Assembly: GCA_948505485.1 (NCBI GenBank)
Contig: CAOPQH010000059.1
Coordinates: 1-9,174 of the forward strand
Reading direction: 5' to 3'
DNA from: an uncultured Clostridia bacterium
GTDB lineage: Bacteria > Bacillota > Clostridia > TANB77 > CAG-508
DNA length: 9,174 nucleotides
The notes beneath the pieces were generated by a model. That model saw only the letters and a program-made list of their open reading frames with translations, did no database searches and had not been told where the DNA came from. The translations under genes were made by a program, and so were the position numbers. This document shows, piece after piece, positions 1 to 6,101 of this stretch (the first letter of the stretch is position 1; every line of letters starts with the position of its first letter).

Positions 1-1063
1 CAAATTTTTTACATATCCATTTTATGAATTTTTTAGTAGTTTCTTTGAATTTATCTATTATCTTGTGTAAATGAGTATTTTCCTTTTCTAAACTTTTTAT
101 TTTACTTTTATATTTCCATTCAATATCAAATTCCTTTTCCTTATATTCTGCTTTAATATTGTTTACTTGATTATGAAGTTCTCTATTATCAGCAATTATA
201 GAATTTCTTTCTTTTTGGTATTTTTCAGCCTCATCAATAATATTAGATTGTCTTGATAATTTTTCTTGTAAAGTAACATTAGCTTGATATAATTTTTCAA
301 TAACCTCATCTTTTGGCTTTATAATTTCTTCTAAAATCTTTTCATCTCTATTGAAAGATAATCGCTTAAAATCCTTAATATCTGGAACTTCTGGCAATTC
401 TAACTTGATATTCTTTAGTGTTTCCTTTGTATTTTCAAAATTTGTTATTTGCTTAAATTCCTTTAAATCTAAATGTTGTCTGTTAGTTTCTTCCTTTGGT
501 AAACCTCTTTCTAGTTTGAAATTATGAGATACCATATAATTATAAAAAGCATTTTGTAATCTTCTGTAACTGTCTTTTTCTTTCCAAAACTCACTACAAG
601 CTAATTTATCAATATCATTGCCATTTTTATCTTTTTTGTGAACAACAGGTAAAAAAATCAAGTGCAAATGTGGAGTTTCCTCATCATTATGCACTTGTGC
701 AGATAAAATATATTGTTCGCCTAAATCTTTATATTCAGATACAAATTGATATGCTGTTTCAAAATATCTTTTTGTTTCTTCTCGACCTATTTCTTCGAAA
801 AACTGCTTGTCAGATGTTATTATATATTCACAAGCAATATTACTTACAGTTTTAATTTGACCTTTTAAATCATACTCTTTTCTTATTTTATCAAATTCTT
901 TTTCATAACTATATTTTGGAGATTTTAGGGCATAATTCAAATATGATTTTTCTTTATCAATATTTTTATTAGAATAATTTTGATTTCTTCTCTCATTATG
1001 TCTAAAAATTCCTTTTAAATTTTCTCTTTTGTACTTTGTATTTCTTATTATTGCATAACTCAT
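1..1063 (-). CDS. mobV: MobV-family relaxase (Pre/Mob plasmid mobilization protein), C-terminus off the window
   Basis: The frame is open from ATG 1063 to the window edge (354 codons, no stop). AGGAGG lies six bases upstream of the start. The product would nick the element's oriT, bind the cut strand covalently and lead it into a recipient using a host conjugation machine. The N-terminus has HNERR with the histidine at residue 22, the position used as nucleophile in MobM of pMV158. Residues 125-134 read HNDEETPHLH, the metal-binding HxDE..PHxH motif of MobV relaxases. The stretch FWKEKDSYRRLQ is typical of the family. From about residue 250 the protein is charged and heptad-like, consistent with the usual C-terminal coiled coil. 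Family members are often about 380-500 residues, so only a modest C-terminal piece is missing. The candidate oriT lies just upstream. Recognition of the family is firm; MobV is given as a family-level symbol. Confidence 0.93.
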   Translation of the reverse strand, partial: MSYAIIRNTKYKRENLKGIFRHNERRNQNYSNKNIDKEKSYLNYALKSPKYSYEKEFDKIRKEYDLKGQIKTVSNIACEYIITSDKQFFEEIGREETKRYFETAYQFVSEYKDLGEQYILSAQVHNDEETPHLHLIFLPVVHKKDKNGNDIDKLACSEFWKEKDSYRRLQNAFYNYMVSHNFKLERGLPKEETNRQHLDLKEFKQITNFENTKETLKNIKLELPEVPDIKDFKRLSFNRDEKILEEIIKPKDEVIEKLYQANVTLQEKLSRQSNIIDEAEKYQKERNSIIADNRELHNQVNNIKAEYKEKEFDIEWKYKSKIKSLEKENTHLHKIIDKFKETTKKFIKWICKKF

Positions 1064-1126
1064 TTTTTCCTCCTTGCTCGTGCTAATAAACACGAATAAA
1101 TTTCTTATTTTTGCTCTATCTAAAAT

Positions 1127-1176
1127 TGTGTTGTAACACACTACAAGACTTTTTTATCCTACTGCAAAAAAGTCTT
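1127..1176 (-). other. oriT: Candidate origin of transfer (oriT) with pMV158-like nick site
   Basis: On the minus strand, 1143 to 1134 reads TAGTGTGTTA. This matches the nick region of pMV158-family origins, which MobM cuts after TAGTGTG, so the expected cut lies between 1137 and 1136. The nick lies in a small palindrome (TGTGTT and AACACA arms, 1127-1140). Next to it is a perfect 11-bp inverted repeat, AAGACTTTTTT (1145-1155) and AAAAAAGTCTT (1166-1176), with a 10-base loop. The site is about 70 bp upstream of the relaxase start, the usual MobV arrangement. A weak promoter for the relaxase (TTGTAG, 17 bases, TTAGAT) could overlap the site, but its -10 is poor. The match is from memory of the pMV158 site; cutting is inferred. 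Confidence 0.66.
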
Positions 1177-1182
1177 CGTGTG

Positions 1183-1197
1183 GTAGGGACACCCTAC
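1183..1197. repeat. Small GC-rich hairpin beside oriT
   Basis: GTAGGG and CCCTAC form a perfect 6-bp stem around a 3-base loop. This is one of the few GC-rich spots in the region, and it lies immediately distal to the oriT stem. It could be an accessory relaxase site or a folded part of the single-stranded transfer strand; nothing in the sequence decides between these. Confidence 0.5.
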
Positions 1198-1206
1198 ACC
1201 CGTTTG

Positions 1207-1269
1207 CCTAAAAAATACATTTGTATTTTTTAGGTTTTAACTAAATTTGCATTCTGCAATTTAGTTAAA
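1207..1269. repeat. Two adjacent long hairpins
   Basis: The first is a perfect 12-bp inverted repeat, CCTAAAAAATAC (1207-1218) and GTATTTTTTAGG (1223-1234), with a 4-base loop. The second begins two bases later. Its 1236-1251 arm pairs with 1255-1269 over about 15 bp with one bulged T, closing on a 3-base loop. Placed back to back next to oriT, they could act as terminators, as a lagging-strand (single-strand) origin after transfer, or as folding elements. None of these roles is shown by the sequence alone. Confidence 0.6.
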
Positions 1270-1317
1270 TTTAAAGCCATCCATAGTAGAAACCAGAGTG
1301 AAAGAGCGAAGTAGAAT

Positions 1318-1362
1318 TAGGTGTAATAATCCCTTATATTGAATAAAGAATTATTACACCTA
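1318..1362. terminator. Long 13-bp inverted repeat, possible terminator
   Basis: TAGGTGTAATAAT (1318-1330) and ATTATTACACCTA (1350-1362) pair perfectly over 13 bp. Four further pairs inside (TTAT and ATAA) extend the stem across a small internal loop. A short T-rich tract follows on the plus strand, which makes a plus-strand terminator possible, but the stem is poor in GC. It could equally be a protein-binding or single-strand-folding element of the oriT region. Confidence 0.45.
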
Positions 1363-1394
1363 TATTTTAGAAACCGTCGATCAGTCGCTTTGTT

Positions 1395-1535
1395 TCATAG
1401 GTAGTCTAGTATGTAGCTAATTGCTACTGTAATTGCTGATATATTTGTATATCTTTGTTCATACTTGCCCAAACTTTTTACAATTACAAATCCATTTTCA
1501 AGTTTTGCCTCCCAAACTCTTTTATTATTGTGAGT
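1395..1535 (-). pseudogene. Remnant reading frame, C-terminal piece of an unrecognised small protein
   Basis: The minus strand stays open for 46 sense codons between a TAG at 1536-1538 and a TGA at 1395-1397. It reads THNNKRVWEAKLENG, then FVIVKSLGKYEQRYTN, then ISAITVAISYILDYL. The mix of residues and codons looks like real protein rather than random AT-rich translation. There is no in-frame ATG, GTG or TTG and no ribosome binding site in the right place, so it is called a decayed or truncated gene. I do not recognise the family. It may be coincidental. Confidence 0.3.
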
Positions 1536-1868
1536 CTATTGTTGTAAAATCTCACTCACGCATTTTGTACTAATAGACCGTTAGTACTAATACGAATTAA
1601 CTTTATAGCATCGGCTCATCACACCTAATAGCTTTTATAGAGGCTATTGCATTACTCTTTTGAAAATAAAAAAATACCTATAGCTTTTAAAACTATAAGT
1701 AGTCAATTATTTTCTATATTCAATTAAGTCCTAAAATCAATTTTAAGGCAGTTTCATTTCAAAGTAGAATAACTGTTTATTCTTTTTAAAAGTTTATATT
1801 TTAATTATAGTCGAAGTGTTACTAATGCCATAATTTTTGTAATTAGTCATAAGAAAACACCAAGCTGG

Positions 1869-1957
1869 CGAATGTTAAAGCGTAAAAAAATGCCTTAACA
1901 TTCGAGCAAAATAAATTTTGCTTTAATTTTTAATGTTGAGCTTCGCAAACATTAAAA
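1869..1957 (+). promoter_or_regulatory. Three stacked hairpins in the leader of the 1980 gene
   Basis: Three perfect inverted repeats sit in tandem. CGAATGTTAA (1869-1878) pairs with TTAACATTCG (1895-1904). AGCAAAAT pairs with ATTTTGCT (1905-1922). TTTTAATGTT (1928-1937) pairs with AACATTAAAA (1948-1957). Arms of the first and third share the core AATGTTAA or its complement, so alternative pairings are possible. The last stem ends 10 bases before the AAGGAGG of the downstream gene. Such mutually exclusive stems next to a ribosome binding site suggest attenuation or translational control, but this is inference. Confidence 0.45.
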
Positions 1958-1979
1958 GCTATATATGAAGGAGGTAATA

Positions 1980-2647
1980 ATGGTTACTGATACAGTAAAA
2001 GAGCTTGAAAAAATTTTTATGACTTATGATAGTGCTTTAAACAAATTAAAATTACTAAACTTAAAAACCAAAAATAATAAAGAAATAACATACATAGATT
2101 TACAAAGAGCAGTTCAATTTATGAGTAAAAAACATCCAACTTGCAGATGGAAACAAAATAAATTAATTAATAGAAAAAATTACATTTTAGTTGAAGGTTT
2201 TTATTGGTTAATACATGTATATTTTCAAACAGAAAAAAATATTGTAGATGCAGATATAGAATTCTTTAATATAAGAATCGAACAATATGAAGAATTGCTA
2301 AAGGTTTCTATAAAAAATTTTGGAATGATGATATGTATGTATATGAATTACCCAATTATTTTAATAGAGTTCCTGGTACTATAAAAAATGGAATTATTAA
2401 AATGAACAAAGCTACAAATAATATCTATAAATATTATGAAAATGGAAAAACTAAAATTTCTAAAGAAGGTATCGAGTGGTTATGTAAAAATTGCTTTAAA
2501 CATAAATATTTAGAGTTGCTTGAAGAATATAAGATGGAACTTACAGAGATATACATAGAAAGAGGCTACCCTTATGATGTATTTTTAACGAAATATGAAT
2601 CAAAACTGCTAAGAACAGACAAATATTTATGGAAATATATACGATAA
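1980..2647 (+). pseudogene. Unrecognised gene split by a -1 frameshift (possible programmed frameshift)
   Basis: AAGGAGG at 1968-1974 fixes the start at ATG 1980 (MVTDTVKELEKIF); the in-frame ATG at 1965 lies upstream of this ribosome site. The first frame runs to about 2315 and then degenerates before its stop at 2382-2384. Sense-looking protein continues in the -1 frame from about 2319 (WNDDMYVYELPNYFNR) to TAA 2645-2647. Joined, it gives about 222 residues with motifs such as ITYIDLQRAVQFMSKKHP, INRKNYILVEGFYW and ISKEGIEWLCKN. It is rich in Lys, Tyr and Phe, with no signal peptide or membrane segment. The junction is A AAT TTT at 2315-2321, which has the X XXY YYZ form of -1 slippery sites. 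A one-base deletion explains it equally well. I do not recognise the family; it may be a DNA-binding accessory protein of the mobile element, but that is only a guess from position. Confidence 0.6.
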
Positions 2648-2686
2648 TTAAATTTTATAAAAAATTATATATTATTGCTATTTTAC

Positions 2687-2715
2687 TTGCAATATCAAAA
2701 AATATGTAGTACAAT
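2687..2715 (+). promoter_or_regulatory. Sigma-A type promoter of the toxin-antitoxin operon
   Basis: TTGCAA (2687-2692), a 17-base spacer and TACAAT (2710-2715) form a near-consensus housekeeping promoter. Transcription would start near 2722, inside the operator palindrome, about 35 bases before the toxin start codon. Confidence 0.7.
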
Positions 2716-2717
2716 AT

Positions 2718-2736
2718 AATTACCTAAAAGGTAATT
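2718..2736. promoter_or_regulatory. Operator palindrome of the toxin-antitoxin operon
   Basis: AATTACC (2718-2724) and GGTAATT (2730-2736) form a perfect 7-bp inverted repeat around TAAAA. It begins just after the -10 and covers the expected transcription start. This is the usual place for the antitoxin HTH dimer to repress its own operon. Binding is inferred. Confidence 0.6.
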
Positions 2737-2757
2737 TACAATAAAGAAGGTGAAACG

Positions 2758-3108
2758 TTGCAATTTAAATATCAAGATGAAAAAGTGCGAAAAATACTTT
2801 GTGATGCAAAAACATTACAAAGAAAAGTAGGACTTGAAATGGGAAGAAAGATAAAACAAAGAATAAATCAATTAGAAGCTGCAGATAATTTTAATGAGTA
2901 TTTAACTAGAATAGGACTTGGTAAACCACATCCATTAGAAGGTAATCTAGATAAATGCTATGGAATATCAATAACAGCAAATTATAGAATAGTAGTAGAG
3001 CCGCTAGAAACAGAGTTAGATTTAGAAAGTTTAAAAAATTGTAAAGTATTAAATATAAAAGGAGTGTTAGATTATCATGGTGGAAAAAATGAATGGATTA
3101 TCCCTTGA
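2758..3108 (+). CDS. higB: HigB-like toxin (RelE/ParE superfamily mRNA interferase)
   Basis: The start is TTG 2758, seven bases after AAGAAGG. The 116-residue product has the RelE/HigB plan. Helices lie near residues 8-45 (RKILCDAKTLQRKVGLEMG) and the beta-strand part at the C-terminus reads YGISITANYRIVVEPL and VLNIKGVLDYHG, typical of the larger HigB-like toxins. Such toxins cut mRNA on the ribosome and stop growth unless bound by the antitoxin. The gene overlaps the antitoxin by 32 bp, and toxin-first order is the HigBA signature. Promoter and operator lie directly upstream. Function is by family resemblance; the catalytic residues of this branch are not well enough fixed to be pointed out. 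The module probably stabilises the element. Confidence 0.82.
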   Translation: MQFKYQDEKVRKILCDAKTLQRKVGLEMGRKIKQRINQLEAADNFNEYLTRIGLGKPHPLEGNLDKCYGISITANYRIVVEPLETELDLESLKNCKVLNIKGVLDYHGGKNEWIIP

Positions 3109-4162
3109 TTTTATTATTCATCCTGGAGAAACTATAAAGGAAGTTTTGGAAGAAAGGCAAATGAATCAAGAAGAATTGGCTGTAAGAACAGGATTTTCTC
3201 CAAAACATGTTAGTGAAGTTGTGAATGGAAAAAAAGGTATATCACCATCATTTGCAAAGAGTTTAGAATATGTTTTTGGTATGCCAGCAAGTTTTTGGAT
3301 AAATTTACAAGGAATATATGATAAAGAAATATTAGAATATAAAGAACAAGAAGAAATTGATGAAAATGAAGTTAGTATTGTAAAATCGTTGAAATCTTTA
3401 ATTAACTATGCAGAAAATATGGGAATCATGACTAAAACAAAAAATGTAATATCACAAATAATTGAATTAAGAAATATATGTAATGTAAATAACTTAACAT
3501 ATATTAATAATTTAGTTACTAGTCAAGTAGCTTTTAGAAAGTCACAAACGATTGAAACAAATGTATATGTTTTATATGTATGGCTTAGAATTTGTGAATT
3601 AATTGCCGAAAAGAGTAATCTTGTAAATGAATATAACGAGAATGAACTAAAAGCTAATATTGAAAATATAAAAAAATGTATGTTTTTAGAAATAAATAAA
3701 TCTATAGAAGAACTTAAAAGAATTTTTGCAGGATGTGGAATTACATTTCAAGTAGTTAAAAATTTTGCTGGAGCACCAGTACAAGGTTTTATTAAAAAGA
3801 TTGATAACAAAATTATATTATCAATGACAATTAGGAGATCTTTTGCAGATGAATTTTGGTTTACATTATTTCATGAAATAGGTCATTTATTAAATGGAGA
3901 TATAGTAAGTACTCAATTTATTGATTATGCAGATTCAAAATCAGATATGGAAGATAAAGCTGATAAATTTGCAAGTAATACATTAATAAATGAAGAAGAT
4001 TATAATCAATTTATAGAAAAAGGTGACTTAACTGAAGAAGAAATCATAAAATTTGCAAGAGTTCAACAAGTTCAACCATTTATAGTTGTAGGAAGAATTC
4101 AAAAAGAAAAAAATGATTTTAAATTTTGTTATAGATTGAAAACTAGATATAAATGGGAATAA
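3077..4162 (+). CDS. higA: HigA-like antitoxin: XRE HTH fused to an ImmA/IrrE metallopeptidase domain
   Basis: The 361-residue protein has two parts. Residues 13-80 are a HigA-type Xre helix-turn-helix (HPGETIKEVLEERQMNQEEL, then FSPKHVSEVVNGKKGISPSF and a GMPASFW end). The C-terminal part is an ImmA/IrrE zinc peptidase, with HEIGH at residues 256-260 and a downstream ExxADKFA (282-289) supplying the third ligand. The HTH would neutralise HigB and repress the operon. By analogy with ImmA and IrrE, the peptidase could cleave a repressor or the antitoxin itself on a signal. The start could be ATG 3077 (AAAGGAG, 13 bases away) or ATG 3089 (GGTGGA, about six bases away); both overlap the toxin, and the HTH is complete either way. 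All visible zinc ligands are present, so the domain looks active. Fusions of this kind are known, often annotated as HigA-family or ImmA/IrrE antitoxins. Confidence 0.86.
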   Translation: MVEKMNGLSLDFIIHPGETIKEVLEERQMNQEELAVRTGFSPKHVSEVVNGKKGISPSFAKSLEYVFGMPASFWINLQGIYDKEILEYKEQEEIDENEVSIVKSLKSLINYAENMGIMTKTKNVISQIIELRNICNVNNLTYINNLVTSQVAFRKSQTIETNVYVLYVWLRICELIAEKSNLVNEYNENELKANIENIKKCMFLEINKSIEELKRIFAGCGITFQVVKNFAGAPVQGFIKKIDNKIILSMTIRRSFADEFWFTLFHEIGHLLNGDIVSTQFIDYADSKSDMEDKADKFASNTLINEEDYNQFIEKGDLTEEEIIKFARVQQVQPFIVVGRIQKEKNDFKFCYRLKTRYKWE

Positions 4163-4183
4163 ATATAATAGGAGATGAATTAT

Positions 4184-4576
4184 ATGGGATGGTATGAAGC
4201 TATAAAAGATGGAATAGCAGTAGCACAAAAGGCTGATAATATTCCATTAGTATCTGAATTAATAGATGCACAAAAACAGATTTTAGATTTAATACAAGAA
4301 AATCAATTATTAAAGGAAAAAAATAGGGATTTATTAAAGAAACAGGATATTATAAATAAAATAGAAAGACATAGAGATGCATATATTACTTTAAAAGGTG
4401 AGAATTCACAACTAATATATTGTTCAAATTGTTGGGATACCAAACAGCAATTAGTATAATCTCAAATAGATGAAGATGGTCATTATATATGTCCTTCATG
4501 TAAAACTTATGGATATTATGATAAAGATAAGTATGATAAAATCATCAAAAGTGAAAGTGAAATATATGTTATATAG
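4184..4576 (+). pseudogene. Coiled-coil zinc-ribbon protein broken by an in-frame stop
   Basis: GGAG at 4171-4174 fits ATG 4184 (MGWYEAIKDG) rather than ATG 4175, which it abuts. The frame codes for a coiled-coil-like middle (ELIDAQKQILDLIQENQLLK) and then ILKG-type strands, and stops at TAA 4457-4459. In the same frame after the stop it continues as SQIDEDGHYICPSCK to TAG 4574-4576. The two halves together give a zinc ribbon with CSNC before the stop and CPSC after it, a layout common in small clostridial proteins of unknown role. A single C-to-T change (CAA to TAA) would explain the break. The truncated 91-residue product has lost half the zinc site. It follows the antitoxin by about 20 bases and is probably in the same transcript. 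Its function is unknown. Confidence 0.75.
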
Positions 4577-4627
4577 AAAAATATAATAAGGCTCCTATAT
4601 TTCTTGAAAATATAAATTGAATTTTAT

Positions 4628-4639
4628 AAAAAGGGCTGA
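4628..4639 (+). repeat. 12-bp direct repeat, copy 1 (AAAAAGGGCTGA)
   Basis: The identical 12-mer occurs again at 8507-8518. In both places its last bases form the start of a promoter -35 box, so it looks like a shared promoter-upstream element rather than a chance match. Confidence 0.6.
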
Positions 4640-4664
4640 CAAATTAAATTGAGCACGTTATACT
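4636..4664 (+). promoter_or_regulatory. Promoter of the 4695 gene
   Basis: CTGACA (4636-4641), a 17-base spacer and TATACT (4659-4664) make a good housekeeping promoter. The AAAAAGGG just upstream may act as an UP-like or regulator-binding element. The start codon lies about 30 bases downstream. Confidence 0.65.
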
Positions 4665-4694
4665 ACTATCAAATTAATATTGGAGGTAGTAAAT

Positions 4695-5013
4695 ATGTCA
4701 GAGGAGAAAGTAAAAAGAGAAAATGTTTTAAACACATTATTTGAATGTAGAGAGGAAAATCTGTATACTTTAACAGAAAAGGATAAGGAAAGAATTATGG
4801 CTTTAACTAAAGATAATGATAGTTATGAAAAACTATTTAGTATAATAGAAAAGTTGCCACATACACAAGAAGATTTAGAAAGTATTAAAAATAGCTTAGA
4901 TAGTTATATTGACAGGATAAATATTATTGGAGCTTATGAGAATGGAAATTTCTATAAAATACGGATTTTCAGATGCAATAAATTTGATATTAGAATGTGT
5001 TAATCAAAAATAA
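4695..5013 (+). pseudogene. Small unrecognised acidic protein, frameshifted near its C-terminus
   Basis: GGAGG at 4682-4686 selects ATG 4695 (MSEEKVKREN) over the upstream in-frame ATG at 4680. The product is helical, charged and about 105 residues. The frame breaks at the AAAA run 4956-4959: as written it goes to IRIFRCNKFDIRMC and stops at 5001-5003. Dropping one A restores YGFSDAINLILECVNQK with a stop at 5011-5013. The restored tail resembles small clostridial mobile-element proteins that end in a Y/F-x-G-F-x-D/x-G-hydrophobic helix (similar in layout to DUF6809 proteins, a weak match). It has its own promoter and is followed by a terminator. Function is unknown. Confidence 0.65.
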
Positions 5014-5020
5014 AAATAAC

Positions 5021-5060
5021 GAGTATATCATAATTTGTGAAAATTTTGATATACTCTTAT
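5021..5060. terminator. Bidirectional terminator between converging transcripts
   Basis: GAGTATATCA (5021-5030) and TGATATACTC (5047-5056) pair perfectly over 10 bp, with further AATTT/AAATT pairing in the loop. A TTATTTTATT tract follows on the plus strand and A-rich sequence (T-rich on minus) lies on the other side. It sits between the plus-strand gene ending at 5013 and the minus-strand operon ending at 5092, so it can serve both. Confidence 0.75.
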
Positions 5061-5091
5061 TTTATTATACTAAAACTTATTTGGAATTTTT

Positions 5092-5787
5092 CTAATTGTT
5101 TTTGTTTTTTATAGGAAAGTATACTTGAGACATAATTTTTATTTTTGGTTCATCTGCATTTACTACTTGTTTATCTAATATCTCGCGCATTAATGCTATA
5201 CAAAATTTCATTCCAGCTTTTTCAGTAATTATATCCTTTAAATAAATATTATTATCTTTGAATTCTTCAGGAAAATTTACGGAAAAGTATTTTATTTCGT
5301 TTTTATCTTTTTCCCATATTCTATATTTGATTTCACTTTTTCCATCAATTTTTATATTAATACACTTTTTTAGGAATTTATCAATTTGTCCTAATTTACT
5401 CCATGTAGCTAAATTCTTATTTATATAAACTTCATCCCATGTATTAAAAATTGGAAAATGTAATAATAGGTTCCTTATAAAGCTAAATAAATCATCTGCA
5501 ATAATACCTTCAAGAGGAGGTCTTCCACCTTTTTTCATCCATTCAATATAAGCTTTTATTGGTTCATAATTTAATAACTCTTTATATATTGAAAAAGCTT
5601 CTCTTAATTTAAAAAAGCGTATATTAGCCTCTTTATTAAAAAAACTATCATTAACTATTTCATCAAATAAATCATAGAATCTATTGTAAAATAATGTTAA
5701 TACTTCTACTTCTTTCTCATTAGGCGTTAATATTTCTATATTAGTCATCTCCTTTATAGATTGTAAGTTATTGTTTACATATACCAT
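5092..5787 (-). CDS. Unrecognised 231-residue protein with a HEPN-like RNxxxH motif
   Basis: The start ATG 5787-5785 shares one base with the TAA of the upstream gene (TAATG), which indicates translational coupling; there is no separate strong ribosome site. An internal ATG (residue 14) abuts AAGGAG too closely to be preferred. The first 120 residues look all-helical and contain RNLLLH at 105-110, the R-N-x3-H form of the HEPN RNase motif, preceded by GGRPPLEGIIADDLFSF and followed by FPIFNTWDEVYI. The rest is charged and mixed (GQIDKFLKK, RIWEKDKNEIKYF, KAGMKFCIALMREIL). No signal peptide or membrane segment is evident. If HEPN is right, it would be a ribonuclease or a nucleotide-transfer target used as a toxin, with the upstream gene as partner. 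The motif is short and could be chance. This is the last gene of the cargo operon and is intact. Confidence 0.6.
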   Translation of the reverse strand: MVYVNNNLQSIKEMTNIEILTPNEKEVEVLTLFYNRFYDLFDEIVNDSFFNKEANIRFFKLREAFSIYKELLNYEPIKAYIEWMKKGGRPPLEGIIADDLFSFIRNLLLHFPIFNTWDEVYINKNLATWSKLGQIDKFLKKCINIKIDGKSEIKYRIWEKDKNEIKYFSVNFPEEFKDNNIYLKDIITEKAGMKFCIALMREILDKQVVNADEPKIKIMSQVYFPIKNKNN

Positions 5788-6098
5788 TATATTTTTTCTA
5801 AATATAAGATTTCTTTATTTATTGCTTTTGCATATTCAATTTCGCTTTTTGTACTATTTCCAATATAACCATCTACATTAACTACAAATATACTATCAGA
5901 CATATCAATTTTCTGCTTATGCAATTTATCTAATAAGTTAGCTTGCTCTTCTGTATAGTAATCCTTATCTTCGTGAGTTGGATAAATTACACTTAGCACA
6001 CAGTTTCCTTCTAATTCAAGTTTTTCTGAATATTCTATAAATTCTTTTTTGAATTTTAAACTACCACACATAGTTATTACTTTTGCTTTTTTATCCAT
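5787..6098 (-). CDS. Nucleoside 2-deoxyribosyltransferase-like (SLOG/NDT-fold) small protein
   Basis: The 103-residue product has the compact Rossmann-like plan of the nucleoside deoxyribosyltransferase superfamily. CGSLKFKKEF (11-20) forms the first strand and loop. HKQKIDMSDSIFVVN (60-74) carries the middle strand. GYIGNSTKSEIEYAKA (77-92) has the glutamate (Glu86 or Glu88) where the family keeps its catalytic acid. Family enzymes cleave or transfer the base-sugar bond of nucleosides; many short relatives in Bacillota and phages have no tested activity. AAGGAG near 6108 lies in the end of the preceding gene, three bases away. It overlaps the HEPN-like gene by one base. It is close to the TIR/SLOG group, so a nucleotide-sensing or NAD-type role is also possible. 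The fold call is good; the substrate is unknown. Confidence 0.7.
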   Translation of the reverse strand: MDKKAKVITMCGSLKFKKEFIEYSEKLELEGNCVLSVIYPTHEDKDYYTEEQANLLDKLHKQKIDMSDSIFVVNVDGYIGNSTKSEIEYAKAINKEILYLEKI

Positions 6099-6101
6099 TT
6101 T

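Larger units (their letters stand above)
1064..1964. other. About 900 bp hairpin-rich region without an intact gene
   Basis: No intact gene is visible on either strand here. The stretch holds the oriT candidate, the hairpins listed separately, and further perfect short stems. These include GTGAGT/ACTCAC (1530-1535, 1554-1559), GTACTAA/TTAGTAC (1567-1573, 1581-1587) and AATAGC/GCTATT (1627-1632, 1643-1648), plus a CCTAAAAT/ATTTTAAGG stem near 1731-1749 and an AGAATAA/TTATTCT stem near 1766-1783. The density of stems suggests selection for folding as single-stranded DNA or RNA. No tRNA, rRNA or known riboswitch pattern was recognised. Confidence 0.55.

Noticed and set aside
670..855. Plus-strand 61-codon open frame
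   Set aside because: It lies antisense inside the relaxase gene, has no ribosome binding site, and its composition is that of reversed coding sequence.
1064..1964. Type III toxin-antitoxin RNA repeats or an AbiF-type structured RNA
   Set aside because: The stems are not tandem copies of one unit, and the downstream gene shows no ToxN or Abi_2 features.
4028..4228. Minus-strand 66-codon open frame rich in Phe, Ser and Tyr
   Set aside because: It is the antisense shadow of the antitoxin C-terminus and the next gene start. The apparent hydrophobicity comes from reverse-complemented AT-rich codons.
4600..4618. TATATTT/AAATATA hairpin as a terminator
   Set aside because: The stem is only 7 bp, entirely A/T, and has no following T-tract.
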